In this document: piece by piece, positions 25,358 to 34,800 of the stretch
Layout: each line of letters starts with the position of its first letter
How positions within the stretch are numbered: position 1 is the first letter of the stretch
Assembly: GCF_003076455.1 (NCBI RefSeq)
Contig: NZ_CP020918.1
Location: forward strand, 4,557,117 to 4,621,116
Direction of reading: 5' to 3'
DNA from: Flavobacterium faecale
GTDB lineage: Bacteria > Bacteroidota > Bacteroidia > Flavobacteriales > Flavobacteriaceae
DNA length: 64,000 nucleotides
Translations under genes and position numbers: made by a program
Notes under the pieces: generated by a model
Database searches by the model: none
The model's input: only the letters and a program-made list of their open reading frames with translations
What the model was told of the DNA's origin: nothing

Positions 25358-26242
25358 CTATTTATTTTGTGCTACGAGCTTACTATTCTTTTGTTCTTTT
25401 AAAATGGTATCCATTTTTGGTGCCACAACTTGACTAATTTCATCTTCAGATAATTGAAAAGCATCTGGTGTAGTCAATAATTGCAACCAAGGTTTGTTCC
25501 CCTTAAACGGATATTCTCCAAAAACAATAACTGGCGTTCCTTTAGCCTTTACAGTTTCTTTGTCGGCCAAAACCCATTGGTTTGCCCAATCGTATAGATA
25601 TTTTGCATCTTTCTCTTGTAATCTCAAGCACGAGTGCGACGCTGGATATCCTGGTAATGAGTATTGGTGAAAACCAACACCCAATTTATTTTCGATATTA
25701 AAATTCCATTTCAAATCCCACTCATCATTGAAGGTGCTAGTTGTTTTTTCGGCTTTCCAATTCGTGAAAAACAATCCCGTTGGTGTGGGGTCCTTTTCGC
25801 GCCCCATGTTGGTTGGACCTGTGTACACTAGTGATCCGTTTTGGTAAGCGGCAAACGTTTGTGTCGCATAAGAAAAAAACAAAATGCGATCGACACCTTT
25901 TAACGCCTGTACTTGCAAAGGGAACGGTAAATAATCCTCTCTCTTTCCATCTAACTTTGACGGAACTATAATAGAATCCATTGTTGCTAGATTTTTAGCA
26001 TCTGTACGATTAAGGTCTGTCACGATTTGCATCGCACTAGCATTTTTTGCATTTGTTTTTAGCCATGCTTTTGTAGCTTGCTTTTTATATTCAATTCCTC
26101 CCATTTTTTCACGAACAGGAATTGGTTTTTCAGTTACGGCTTCAGTTTCGACCACATTATTTTGATCTTTATTAGCATCTATATTCTTGCAGGATAACAA
26201 TCCAAAAGCAAGCGATAAGGGAAAAAGGATATACGTTTTCAT
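25358..26242 (-). CDS. L,D-transpeptidase family lipoprotein
   Basis: A 294-residue exported protein of the YkuD/ErfK family, which forms 3-3 cross-links in peptidoglycan or anchors proteins to it. The N-terminus is a lipoprotein signal with the lipobox LLSC at about residue 18. The catalytic region spans about 120-265: GREKDPTPTGLFFTNW, then the active-site His/Cys motif GYPASHSCLRL, in which SHSCLRL replaces the more usual S-HGC. It should work in the periplasm, attached to a membrane by lipid. It is monocistronic. Confidence 0.85.
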   Translation of the reverse strand: MKTYILFPLSLAFGLLSCKNIDANKDQNNVVETEAVTEKPIPVREKMGGIEYKKQATKAWLKTNAKNASAMQIVTDLNRTDAKNLATMDSIIVPSKLDGKREDYLPFPLQVQALKGVDRILFFSYATQTFAAYQNGSLVYTGPTNMGREKDPTPTGLFFTNWKAEKTTSTFNDEWDLKWNFNIENKLGVGFHQYSLPGYPASHSCLRLQEKDAKYLYDWANQWVLADKETVKAKGTPVIVFGEYPFKGNKPWLQLLTTPDAFQLSEDEISQVVAPKMDTILKEQKNSKLVAQNK

Positions 26243-26353
26243 AACTTTAATTTTGTTTTACAAAGATCAGCAAGCAGTGCTTGGTTGTTGTTATAGGATT
26301 TTTTAAAAATGTTATCGAATTTTCAGATTCTCTCATTTTACGACCGTACGCAT

Positions 26354-26463
26354 GCGTAAGGGATCGCAGCGGCATCCTTTTTTGGGGCTTTTTTTGCCCC
26401 AAAAAAGATATAGCGAAGAGCCCGGCCTGCAGCCCCGACCCTTCGAGGGCTGCAGGATACGCC
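26354..26463 (+). repeat. Nested-hairpin intergenic element, copy B
   Basis: GCGTAAGGGATCGCAGCGG, then CCTTTTTTGGGGC-T7-GCCCCAAAAAAG, then AGCGAAGAGCCCGGCC and a second hairpin CTGCAGCCC...GGGCTGCAG. GC content is far above its surroundings. It lies in the 336-nt gap before the dehydrogenase gene. Confidence 0.75.
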
Positions 26464-26520
26464 CAAATAGTGACATACATATATAGGAGTTGAAAAATAT
26501 TAGCGTTTATTTCACACCGA

Positions 26521-26556
26521 TTTGTTGTCATAGGAAAGATCAATACCGTAACTTTG
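26521..26556 (+). promoter_or_regulatory. Promoter of the SDR dehydrogenase gene
   Basis: TTG (26525-26527), 21-nt spacer, TAACTTTG (26549-26556), 22 nt before the ATG. Confidence 0.65.
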
Positions 26557-26578
26557 ATTTTATCAAAAAATAGGAAAA

Positions 26579-27295
26579 ATGACTGATTTAAAAAATAAAA
26601 CAGCGCTGATTACCGGTGCTGGAAAAGGAATAGGAAAAGCGATTGCATTGGCACTGGCAAAAGAAGGTGTAAACGTAGTTTTGGTAGCGAGAACGCAAGC
26701 CGAAATTGACAATGTGGCTGCCAAAGCAAGCGCATTGCGTGTAAAAGCTTTGGCAATTACGGCTGACGTTACTGACATTACATCTGTGAATGCAGCTGCA
26801 GAGAAGGCTTTGGCCGAATTTGGGACTATCGATATTTTGATCAATAATGCCGGAATTGCAGCTTTTGGAACTTTTATGGAAATGGAAGTGGCAGACTGGG
26901 AACGCATTATCCAGGTAAACTTGATGGGTACGTATTATATGACGCGCGCAATTTTGCCAAATATGATCGAGAAAAAATCAGGTGACATAATTAATATTTC
27001 GTCTACTGCTGGATTGAACGGAAATGCTGTTACAAGTGCATACAGCGCTTCAAAATTTGCGGTTTTGGGATTAACTGATTCGTTGATGCAAGAGGTCCGC
27101 AAGCACAACATACGTGTGACCGCTTTGACACCAAGTACCGTGGCAACTGATATGGCCAAAGATTTGAAACTTACAGATGGTAACCCTGAAAAAGTAATGC
27201 AATCTGAGGATATTGCCGAATTAATTGTAGCGCAATTGAAACTTAATCGTCGTGTGTTTATTAAAAACAGTAGTATTTGGTCTACTAACCCGTAG
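26579..27295 (+). CDS. SDR family 3-ketoacyl-ACP reductase-like dehydrogenase
   Basis: A 238-residue NAD(P)-dependent short-chain dehydrogenase resembling FabG. The cofactor motif is TGAGKGIG (12-19), followed by INNAGIA. The catalytic Ser-Tyr-Lys lies in [21 protein letters not shown], cited as ISSTAG and YSASK. The C-terminal [12 protein letters not shown] is also family-typical. It stands alone, away from fatty acid genes, so its substrate is open. It has a clear promoter and terminator. Confidence 0.88.
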   Translation: MTDLKNKTALITGAGKGIGKAIALALAKEGVNVVLVARTQAEIDNVAAKASALRVKALAITADVTDITSVNAAAEKALAEFGTIDILINNAGIAAFGTFMEMEVADWERIIQVNLMGTYYMTRAILPNMIEKKSGDIINISSTAGLNGNAVTSAYSASKFAVLGLTDSLMQEVRKHNIRVTALTPSTVATDMAKDLKLTDGNPEKVMQSEDIAELIVAQLKLNRRVFIKNSSIWSTNP

Positions 27296-27319
27296 ATTGT
27301 TTCGTAAAAAAATACAGAG

Positions 27320-27362
27320 GTCCACAGCGTTTATTTTTTAAACTTTGTGGGCTTTTTTTTTT
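27320..27362 (+). terminator. Intrinsic terminator of the SDR gene
   Basis: A composite stem (GTCCACA..GTTTA with TAAAC..TTGTGGGC) followed by a run of T. Confidence 0.82.
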
Positions 27363-27402
27363 GGCTAAGGCCAATGTAAATGTTTTGTTTCAAAAAATCA
27401 AA

Positions 27403-27915
27403 TTCAAATGTCAATTTCAAAAATCAACTCCAGAAATCAAGCTCAAATAATCAATTTGAAGTACTAAATTCAAAATCTGGAAAAACATCAAAAATCAGAA
27501 ATCGTTAATCAAAAAATTTCTATTCGTTTTCAACTTCAAATGTCAATCTCAAAAATCAACTTCAAAAGTCAAACTCAAAATTCAATTTGCAGCACTAAAT
27601 TCACTATCTGAGAAAACATCAAAAATCAGAAATCGTTAATCGAAAATCGTTAATCAAAAAATTTCTATTCGTTTTCAACTTCAAATGTCAATTTCAAAAA
27701 TCAACTTCAAAGGTCAAACTCAAAAATCAATTTGAAGCACTAAATTCACAATCTGAGGAAAAATCAAAAATCAGAAATCGTTAATCGAAAATCGTTAATC
27801 AAAAAATTTCTATCCCTTTTCAACTTCAAAAAATCAATTTGAAGCACTAAATCCACAATCTGAGGAAACATCAAAAATCAAAATTCATTAATCGAAAATC
27901 GTTAATTAAAAAAAT
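27403..27915. repeat. Tandem repeat array, 132-145-bp unit
   Basis: Three full units begin at 27403, 27535 and 27680, each opening with TTCAAATGTCAAT. A fourth, internally shortened, starts at 27825. Each unit contains ATCAAAAATCAGAAATCGTTAATC and ends TTTCTAT..TTTTCAAC. It fills most of the 680-nt gap between the SDR and sigma factor genes. No ORF was seen. Confidence 0.85.
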
Positions 27916-27976
27916 ATTTCACTCCTCTCCCAACCTTTTTGATTAATTTACTCTCTTTAATAGTAAAGACACTATT

Positions 27977-28513
27977 GTGATAAACGAAAATCTAATATTA
28001 GCGTGTAAAAAAATGCAGCGAGACGCCCAGCGTCAAGTGTATGAATTACTTGCACCCAAACTCTATGCGAGTTGCAAGCGCTACCTGAAAAAAGAAGAAG
28101 AAATTGAGGAAGCTTTGGCCGATGCTTTCTTTACCATATTTACCAAACTGGATCAGCTGAAAGAAATTGGTGCTTTTGAAGCTTGGGCACGTAAGATTGC
28201 AGTGAACCATTGTTTGGCAACCATCAAGAAGAAAACCAACTTCAATATGTATCTAGACGATGTAAAAACCATTGAGCTACCTTATACGGACGAAGACACG
28301 CATCTTGAAGAAAATGATTTACTAGAATTACTCAACCAGATACCGGACGGCTGCAAAACAGTTTTTAATCTCTTTGTGATTGAAGGCTACGGACACAAGG
28401 AGATTGCGAAAATGCTTCAAATATCTGAAGGCACATCAAAATCACAATTGAACGCCGCCAAAACCAAGTTGAAAGAATTAGTAAATAAAATGTATTACAA
28501 AAAATCGAATTAG
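27977..28513 (+). CDS. ECF-type RNA polymerase sigma factor
   Basis: A 178-residue sigma-70-family factor with regions 2 and 4 only. Region 2 (about 15-85) contains EEEIEEALADAFFTIFTKLDQ and AFEAWARKIAVNHCL. Region 4 (about 115-170) contains IPDGCKTVFNLFVIEGYGHKEIAKML, with the HTH ending ISEGTSKSQLNAAKTKLKELV. The start is a GTG at 27977. It is followed 2 nt later by a membrane-bound anti-sigma-like gene and then a vWA-domain gene, together a likely envelope-signalling operon. The target promoters are unknown. Confidence 0.85.
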   Translation: MINENLILACKKMQRDAQRQVYELLAPKLYASCKRYLKKEEEIEEALADAFFTIFTKLDQLKEIGAFEAWARKIAVNHCLATIKKKTNFNMYLDDVKTIELPYTDEDTHLEENDLLELLNQIPDGCKTVFNLFVIEGYGHKEIAKMLQISEGTSKSQLNAAKTKLKELVNKMYYKKSN

Positions 28514-28515
28514 TC

Positions 28516-29439
28516 ATGGACAATCAAGATAAATTATTTAACCAAATCAAGCAGGCTGCTCAACAAGCCGAGAACCAAGCCTTTCCGGGTATGGACAAAG
28601 TTTGGGTGCGTGTGGATGAAAAGCTAGACCAAGAAGTTTTGGTTACCAAAACTAAGGTTTGGAAAAAATTGGCGATAGCTGCTTCTATTTTATTAGTTGT
28701 TTCACTAGGATATCAATTGACAAAACCAAAAACTACTTTTCCAATAATCGGAAAACCAGTTGTCGTGCAAGACAGCAAAACCAACAAAATAATAGAAGAA
28801 AAAGCCAATGCGCCACTATTGATTGATACTGTGCAAATTAAAAAGGTGATTGAACAACAAACGCAGGTCGTTTCTACCAAAGAGACCGACAAGACAAAAG
28901 CTGTTGCACTCCAAGAAGTAGAAGCAAAAGCAGAAGAGCTACAAATGGCTGTAGAAAAAAATAAGTTGCAGAGACAAAGCCAAGCCGCAAGCAGCAGTCA
29001 CTTTCGAAGAGGAAAAATTTACGAAGCTATTACTGTTCAAAGTGCGTACGGTAAAAGTGAGCCACAAGCAACAGTTGCTGATATTCAAAAATCTCCCGTA
29101 GCCAATGCCCCTTTAGTGGTTATGAATGGTGATTTGGTTTCGAGTAAAAAATACAAATCGGTAGCAGATGCCAAAGAAGCTATTACGAACAAGTACGAAG
29201 ACGAAGTAGAATCGTTGGTCGTTCTTGATGCCCCACTCTACATCATTAATGGTGTGGAATATGACGAAGAATCTTTGTTTGGGCAACATCCGACGAGTCC
29301 TTATGCGCCTTTGAGTAAACAAAAAATAGAGTCTCTTACCGTTTTGCAAAACGAACAAGCCATTGAAAAATATGGTCAAAAAGGAAAAAAAGGAGTCGTA
29401 ATTATCGCTACTAAAAACGGTAAACCTCTTCAACAATAA
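28516..29439 (+). CDS. Anti-sigma factor-like membrane protein with plug-like C-terminal module
   Basis: A 307-residue single-span protein encoded directly behind the sigma factor gene. Residues 1-50 are a cytoplasmic, acidic, helical segment, followed by a membrane helix at about 51-67 (LAIAASILLVVSLGYQL). A Lys/Glu-rich linker and a periplasmic C-terminal module follow. That module (about 235-305) contains PLYIINGVEYDEE, IESLTVLQNEQAIEKYG and KKGVVIIATKNG, the pattern of TonB-receptor plug domains and of the plug-like region in the next gene. The anti-sigma role is inferred from position and topology. There is no zinc-binding anti-sigma motif. Confidence 0.65.
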   Translation: MDNQDKLFNQIKQAAQQAENQAFPGMDKVWVRVDEKLDQEVLVTKTKVWKKLAIAASILLVVSLGYQLTKPKTTFPIIGKPVVVQDSKTNKIIEEKANAPLLIDTVQIKKVIEQQTQVVSTKETDKTKAVALQEVEAKAEELQMAVEKNKLQRQSQAASSSHFRRGKIYEAITVQSAYGKSEPQATVADIQKSPVANAPLVVMNGDLVSSKKYKSVADAKEAITNKYEDEVESLVVLDAPLYIINGVEYDEESLFGQHPTSPYAPLSKQKIESLTVLQNEQAIEKYGQKGKKGVVIIATKNGKPLQQ

Positions 29440-29478
29440 ACATTAAAAAATAATACTAACATTCTAAAAAACAACCAT

Positions 29479-31623
29479 ATGAAAAGTCTAAAACTTCTTT
29501 CATTAGCCATTGCTATGCTTTTTTCTGTCCTAACTTTTGGGCAAGAAATCACGATTACCGGAACAATAACCGACGAGTCAAAACTACCTTTACCGGGTGC
29601 TGCCATCACTGCAAAAGGAACCAAAACCAATGCCACTGCCGATCTTAACGGAAATTACACTATCACCGCTCAAATTAATGGCGCACTTGTATTTAGTTAT
29701 ATTGGCTATAATTCGAAAACTATAAAGATCAACAACAAAAAAACAATTAATGTCCAACTAGATCCTTCGGATGCTAAATTAGAAGAAGTTGTAGTCGTAG
29801 GTTATGGATCCCACAAGAGGAAAGAAGTAACCGGTGCGGTATCAATCGTTCGTAATAATGAGTATAAAAACTATAGCCCAAATATGGTTTCAGATGCTTT
29901 ACAAGGACGTGTTGCGGGAGTGCAAATCACTCAAACTAACAATTCCCCTTCTCAAATCGTAATAAGAGGAGCGGCATCTATAAATAAGAACCAGCCGTTG
30001 TATGTAGTTGACGGTGTTCCGTATGCAAGCGAACCAAAAATAAATCCGCAAGATATTGAATCGGTGGATATTTTGAAAGATGCTGGTGCGGCGGCGATTT
30101 ACGGAAATAGAAGTTCAAATGGTGTGATTATAATTTCGACCAAAAACCAACAATACAAGGGGTTAAGTGAAAAAGAGTTGAAAAAAGAACTTGACAAGTT
30201 GAAGGTCTCGCCTACACCAACACCGATTCCGAATCAAGAAGATTATGACAGTTTTGTCGAAAATCAATTTGAATCGCCAAAAAATGCGCCGCTTTCAACT
30301 TTTTCTATTGATGTGGACAATGCCTCGTACACCAACATACGCCGCATGATCAACAATGGACAAGCGGTTCCTAAAGATGCTGTGCGCATTGAAGAGATGA
30401 TGAATTTCTTTAAATACAACTATCCGCAGCCTAAAACTGAACATCCGTTTTCGATCAATACCGAATACAGTAATTGTCCATGGAACCCTAAACACCAGTT
30501 ATTGAAAATAGGTTTGCAAGGGAAAAACATTCCGACCGACGATTTGCCCGCGTCTAACTTAGTTTTTTTGATTGATGTTTCGGGCTCAATGAGTGACGCC
30601 AACAAATTACCTTTATTGAAACAGTCTTTCAAAATTTTGGTAAACGAATTACGCAAAGAAGACAAAGTGGCAATCGTAGTTTATGCAGGCGCAGCGGGAT
30701 TGGTTTTGCCTCCTACAGCGGGAGATCAAAAACGTACTATTATGAATGCCCTTGACAAATTACAATCAGGAGGAAGTACTGCTGGTGGTGCCGGAATTGA
30801 GTTGGCGTACAATACCGCAGCTGAAAACTTTATCAAAGGAGGAAATAACAGAGTAATTCTAGCAACAGACGGAGATTTTAACGTGGGAAGTTCCGGAAAT
30901 AAAGAAATGGAAACTTTGATCGAAGAGAAAAGAAAATCAGGCGTATTCTTGACGTGTTTAGGATATGGAATGGGAAATTACAAAGACAGCAAAATGGAAA
31001 TTTTGGCCAACAAAGGCAACGGAAACTATGCGTACATTGACAACATACAAGAGGCGAACCGTTTTTTGAGCAAAGAATTTAAAGGCTCCATGTTTGCCAT
31101 TGCCAAAGATGTCAAAATTCAAATTGAATTCAACCCAAAACACGTACAATCCTACCGATTAATTGGGTATGAAAACCGAAAACTGCGTCCAGAAGATTTT
31201 AAAAATGACGCTATTGATGCCGGTGAACTTGGGAGTGGGCATACCGTAACGGCATTGTACGAAATCATACCAACTGGATTAGAGAGTGAGTACGTAGTTT
31301 CAGATTTAAAATATTCGCAAACTACAACTTCTAATCCTACCTTTAATAATGAACTAGCCACAATCAAATTTAGATATAAAAAACCAGAAGGTGAAAAAAG
31401 TATCGAAATGGTTGAAACCATCGGTAACCAAATAATGAAAAATGCCTCATCTGACTTTAAATTTGCAGCATCTGTGGCGTGGTTTGGCTTACAACTACGA
31501 GATTCAAAATTAGTTTCAAATAAAGATCTTGAAGCGATAGAAACTTTGGCGTCAACAGGATTATCAGATGACAAAGGAGGTTATCGAGCAGAATTTATTC
31601 GATTAATTGAAGCTGTTCAATAA
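29479..31623 (+). CDS. YfbK-like exported vWA protein with carboxypeptidase-like and plug-like domains
   Basis: A 714-residue exported protein. A signal peptide covers 1-21 (ends LTFGQ). A carboxypeptidase-regulatory-like beta domain follows (about 24-100, ITGTITDESKLPLPGAAI). Then comes a TonB-plug-like domain (about 105-225, PLYVVDGVPYASEP, GNRSSNGVIIISTKN), an extended N-terminal vWA-associated region with FSIDVDNASYTNIRR, and a von Willebrand A domain whose MIDAS is D366-x-S368-x-S370 in LIDVSGSMSD. The last part resembles the DUF3520 tail of YfbK. It has no outer-membrane barrel. It follows the sigma/anti-sigma pair by 39 nt. It probably acts as a periplasmic or surface metal-dependent adhesion or scaffold protein. 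Confidence 0.85.
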   Translation: MKSLKLLSLAIAMLFSVLTFGQEITITGTITDESKLPLPGAAITAKGTKTNATADLNGNYTITAQINGALVFSYIGYNSKTIKINNKKTINVQLDPSDAKLEEVVVVGYGSHKRKEVTGAVSIVRNNEYKNYSPNMVSDALQGRVAGVQITQTNNSPSQIVIRGAASINKNQPLYVVDGVPYASEPKINPQDIESVDILKDAGAAAIYGNRSSNGVIIISTKNQQYKGLSEKELKKELDKLKVSPTPTPIPNQEDYDSFVENQFESPKNAPLSTFSIDVDNASYTNIRRMINNGQAVPKDAVRIEEMMNFFKYNYPQPKTEHPFSINTEYSNCPWNPKHQLLKIGLQGKNIPTDDLPASNLVFLIDVSGSMSDANKLPLLKQSFKILVNELRKEDKVAIVVYAGAAGLVLPPTAGDQKRTIMNALDKLQSGGSTAGGAGIELAYNTAAENFIKGGNNRVILATDGDFNVGSSGNKEMETLIEEKRKSGVFLTCLGYGMGNYKDSKMEILANKGNGNYAYIDNIQEANRFLSKEFKGSMFAIAKDVKIQIEFNPKHVQSYRLIGYENRKLRPEDFKNDAIDAGELGSGHTVTALYEIIPTGLESEYVVSDLKYSQTTTSNPTFNNELATIKFRYKKPEGEKSIEMVETIGNQIMKNASSDFKFAASVAWFGLQLRDSKLVSNKDLEAIETLASTGLSDDKGGYRAEFIRLIEAVQ

Positions 31624-31649
31624 TACATCTTTCTATACATTACCGATAA

Positions 31650-31686
31650 AACTTCAACCTTTTGAGCAAAGGTTGAAGTTTTTTGT
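31650..31686 (+). terminator. Intrinsic terminator of the sigma/anti-sigma/vWA operon
   Basis: AACTTCAACCTTT-TGAGC-AAAGGTTGAAGTT followed by T. Confidence 0.9.
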
Positions 31687-31800
31687 TGCCTATGGTCTTA
31701 AGAACAATAAAATAATCAATAAACGTTACTTTTTTCGAAAATTTTGATTGTAAGGTATTTTTTAATTTAGGATATTTACCCTCTTATAAAATTACTGATA

Positions 31801-34800
31801 ATGAAAAAAATCCTTTGTCTCTTTGCTATTGTCATTTCAAACTTGCTGCATGCTCAAACTCCTGTTAATTACAATGGAGTATTAGAGTTATTACTGAACA
31901 ACAATCGAGCAGAAGCGCGTAAACAATTTGATAAACAATTTTCGAAAACCAAAAATACCAACATAGACTTGTTGTTATTGGATGCCTACATTGATGAAGA
32001 AATGGGTAAGTTGTTTTTTGATGAATCGTTTCTTAAAAGTATTGAAGCTTTGCCTAATGCAAGCTACTATATCACCCCATTAATCAATGATAGCCAAGTG
32101 CTAAACGACATAAAGGCAGAGTCACATAATGCACTTTCGTATAAAAAAATTGATTTTTTATCACAGTCAAATTCCTTTAAAAATCTACCTATCGTACAAT
32201 ACCGTAAAGGATATTATGAATGGAGACGCAAAATGTATGACCAATCAAAGGCGACCTACAAAAGTATTAATACCATAAAAGACTGGCAGTTCTGTGGTGT
32301 TTTTGAAAGTTTAAACGGCAGCGGTCTTGATGTAGAATATGAGCCTGAACATTACGCGAAAAATGATAAAACATTTGATGCCAATAGTAACGGTTTTGTG
32401 GGATGGTACGATCCCAAATACAAACAAGACAATCCGTATTATTTCTTTTCGAATGAAGGACAATATGGCAAAGGAATTATTTATGCACAAACCTTTATAG
32501 AATCGAAAGAAAAAAAGGAGTACCTACTTAGTTTTGGTTCAAGTCATGGTATAAAGATCTTTTTGAATGATAAAGAAATCTACCTAAACTCAGATATACT
32601 CAAAACGAATTTTGATGCTTATTCGATAAAAATTCCTTTAGAAAAAGGAGAAAATCGCTTGCTGTTAAAACTAGAGATTGGTTTTGACAACGACTATTTT
32701 AGTGCACAAATTAAAAATACAGATCAATCACCTACTACTGATTTGACATATACGACACAATACAAACCATACACCATCGCACAGGAGGAGTATGCTGAAC
32801 GACCAGAAGTTGCACTTGATTATGAGGTTTACTTTAATCAATTGGTCAAAAGTCAACCTAACAATATCTTTTACAAACTACTGCAATTCAAGGCATATAT
32901 GTCCAACAACAAGCGTGTACGAGCTTATGATGCGATTGAAGAGTTAGAAACAAAATACCCAAACAGTTCCTTTTTGTCTGGATTTTTAATTTCGTACTAC
33001 AATGCCATGGACGATCGTGCCGAGAAGGTAAACGAGATTTTAAAAAATATCGAAAATAAAGATAGTGACCACTACCTTAATACAGTACAAAAATTGGTCG
33101 ATCAAGAATGGTTGAAGAATACACCTTTGCAAGAATTAGAGAAATATAGAGACAAGACCAAAAAGTATAAGCAAGAATATCTTTCGATCATGTACGACTT
33201 TATCATTGCCTCTCGAAACGCTGATGTAAACGGAATGTTTGCTATGTTAGAAAAAATTGATGAAGCAGATTTCCAAAATGAAAATTTAAGAATGCTTACC
33301 GCTGGTTTATATTTAAAATTGAAAAACGACAAAGACAAGTATTTTTCAATTTTACAGGATATAGAAAAAACCAAAGAAATCTATGAACTCGATGATTTGC
33401 TGCTTAATTATTATAGTGATTTAAATAATAAGGAAGCGGAACAAGCTATTATTGACAAGAGAATGAAGCAATATCCGCATCTAAATTACATTCGAACTAA
33501 AAAAATCAAGAAGTTAATTCAAGAAAACAAGTACGACGAAGCTATGCAATTGGTTGATGAAAACTTAGCTAATTTTCCCTATTCGTTTACAGATATGGGC
33601 GAAAAAGGAAATATTTACAGTTTACAAAAGAAAAATAAGGATGCTGAAACGTTTTTCAAAAAATCGTTGGTACACAATTCAAACAACGAAAGTTTGAGAA
33701 AACAATTATACGATTTGACGCGTACTCCTGATGAAATAACTGAATATGGAGCCAAAGATCTATACAAATTGGCGAAGGAGAGAAAAAAACCATCGGTTAC
33801 AAGTGATTATGGTGTATCTATTTTACTGGACGAATACATTGTAAACGTCTTGCCCGAAGGTGGACAAAAATCAAGAGTGACTTACTTATACGAAATCGTA
33901 TCTGATAAAGGAATTGAAGAACTAAAAGAGTATTCGATAAACTACAGCAACTCAGTTTTAAAATCGGAAATTATAAAAGAAGACGGAAAAGTGGTGCCAG
34001 CCGAAAAAGGCGATGGTGTGCTTGTTTTTCCGAATTTGAAAGTAGGTGACATTATTTCTATACAATATGAAAACTTCAATAATGATACTGGCCGTTTTTA
34101 CAAAGACTTTAATATTGCTAACAACTTCAATAGTTCGTACCCATCACAAGAGTCGGTGTTCATTTTGATCGCACCTAGCAATTTGAAGTACAGCACTGAT
34201 CTTGCAAACGGAGAGCTCACTGCAACCACCAAAGTAGTTGGAGCCAAAACTATTAAAACTTGGAGAAAATCTAATGTTCCTGCTTTGGCCTTATTAGAAA
34301 GTTATGCTCCAAATTATAGCGACTTAACAAATAAACTGCAAATTGGAACTATCAAGTCTTGGTCTGAAATCTCCAATTGGTATGCCGATTTGGTAAAGAA
34401 AAGCTTGAAAGTGGATAAAATCACACAAGATACCTTTGCACAGATTTTCCCGAATGGGACAAAAGGACTTTCGCAGGATGAAATTGCTTTAAAAATCTAC
34501 ACTTTTATTGAAACTAACATCAATTATAGTTCGTTAGATTTTAGACAAAGCGGTCACATTCCTCAAAAACCATCTAAGACTATCACCACCAAATTGGGAG
34601 ATTGCAAAGATGTTTCAACGCTTTTTGTTGCACTTGCCAATATGGCCAATTTACCAGCCAATTTGGTTTTGGTTCTGACCAATGACAATGCTTCTAGTAC
34701 TTTGAACTTACCTTCAATCGACTTTAATCATTGCATCGTAAAAACACAAATTGATGGCAAAGAATATTTTATTGAGCTAACTGACAAATACCTACCGTTC

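Noticed and set aside
26247..26543. Minus-strand 98-codon frame
   Set aside because: It spans the nested-hairpin copy B and has no protein-like pattern.
27403..27915. Possible CRISPR array
   Set aside because: Units of 132-145 bp with no short repeat/unique spacer alternation, and no cas genes in the window.
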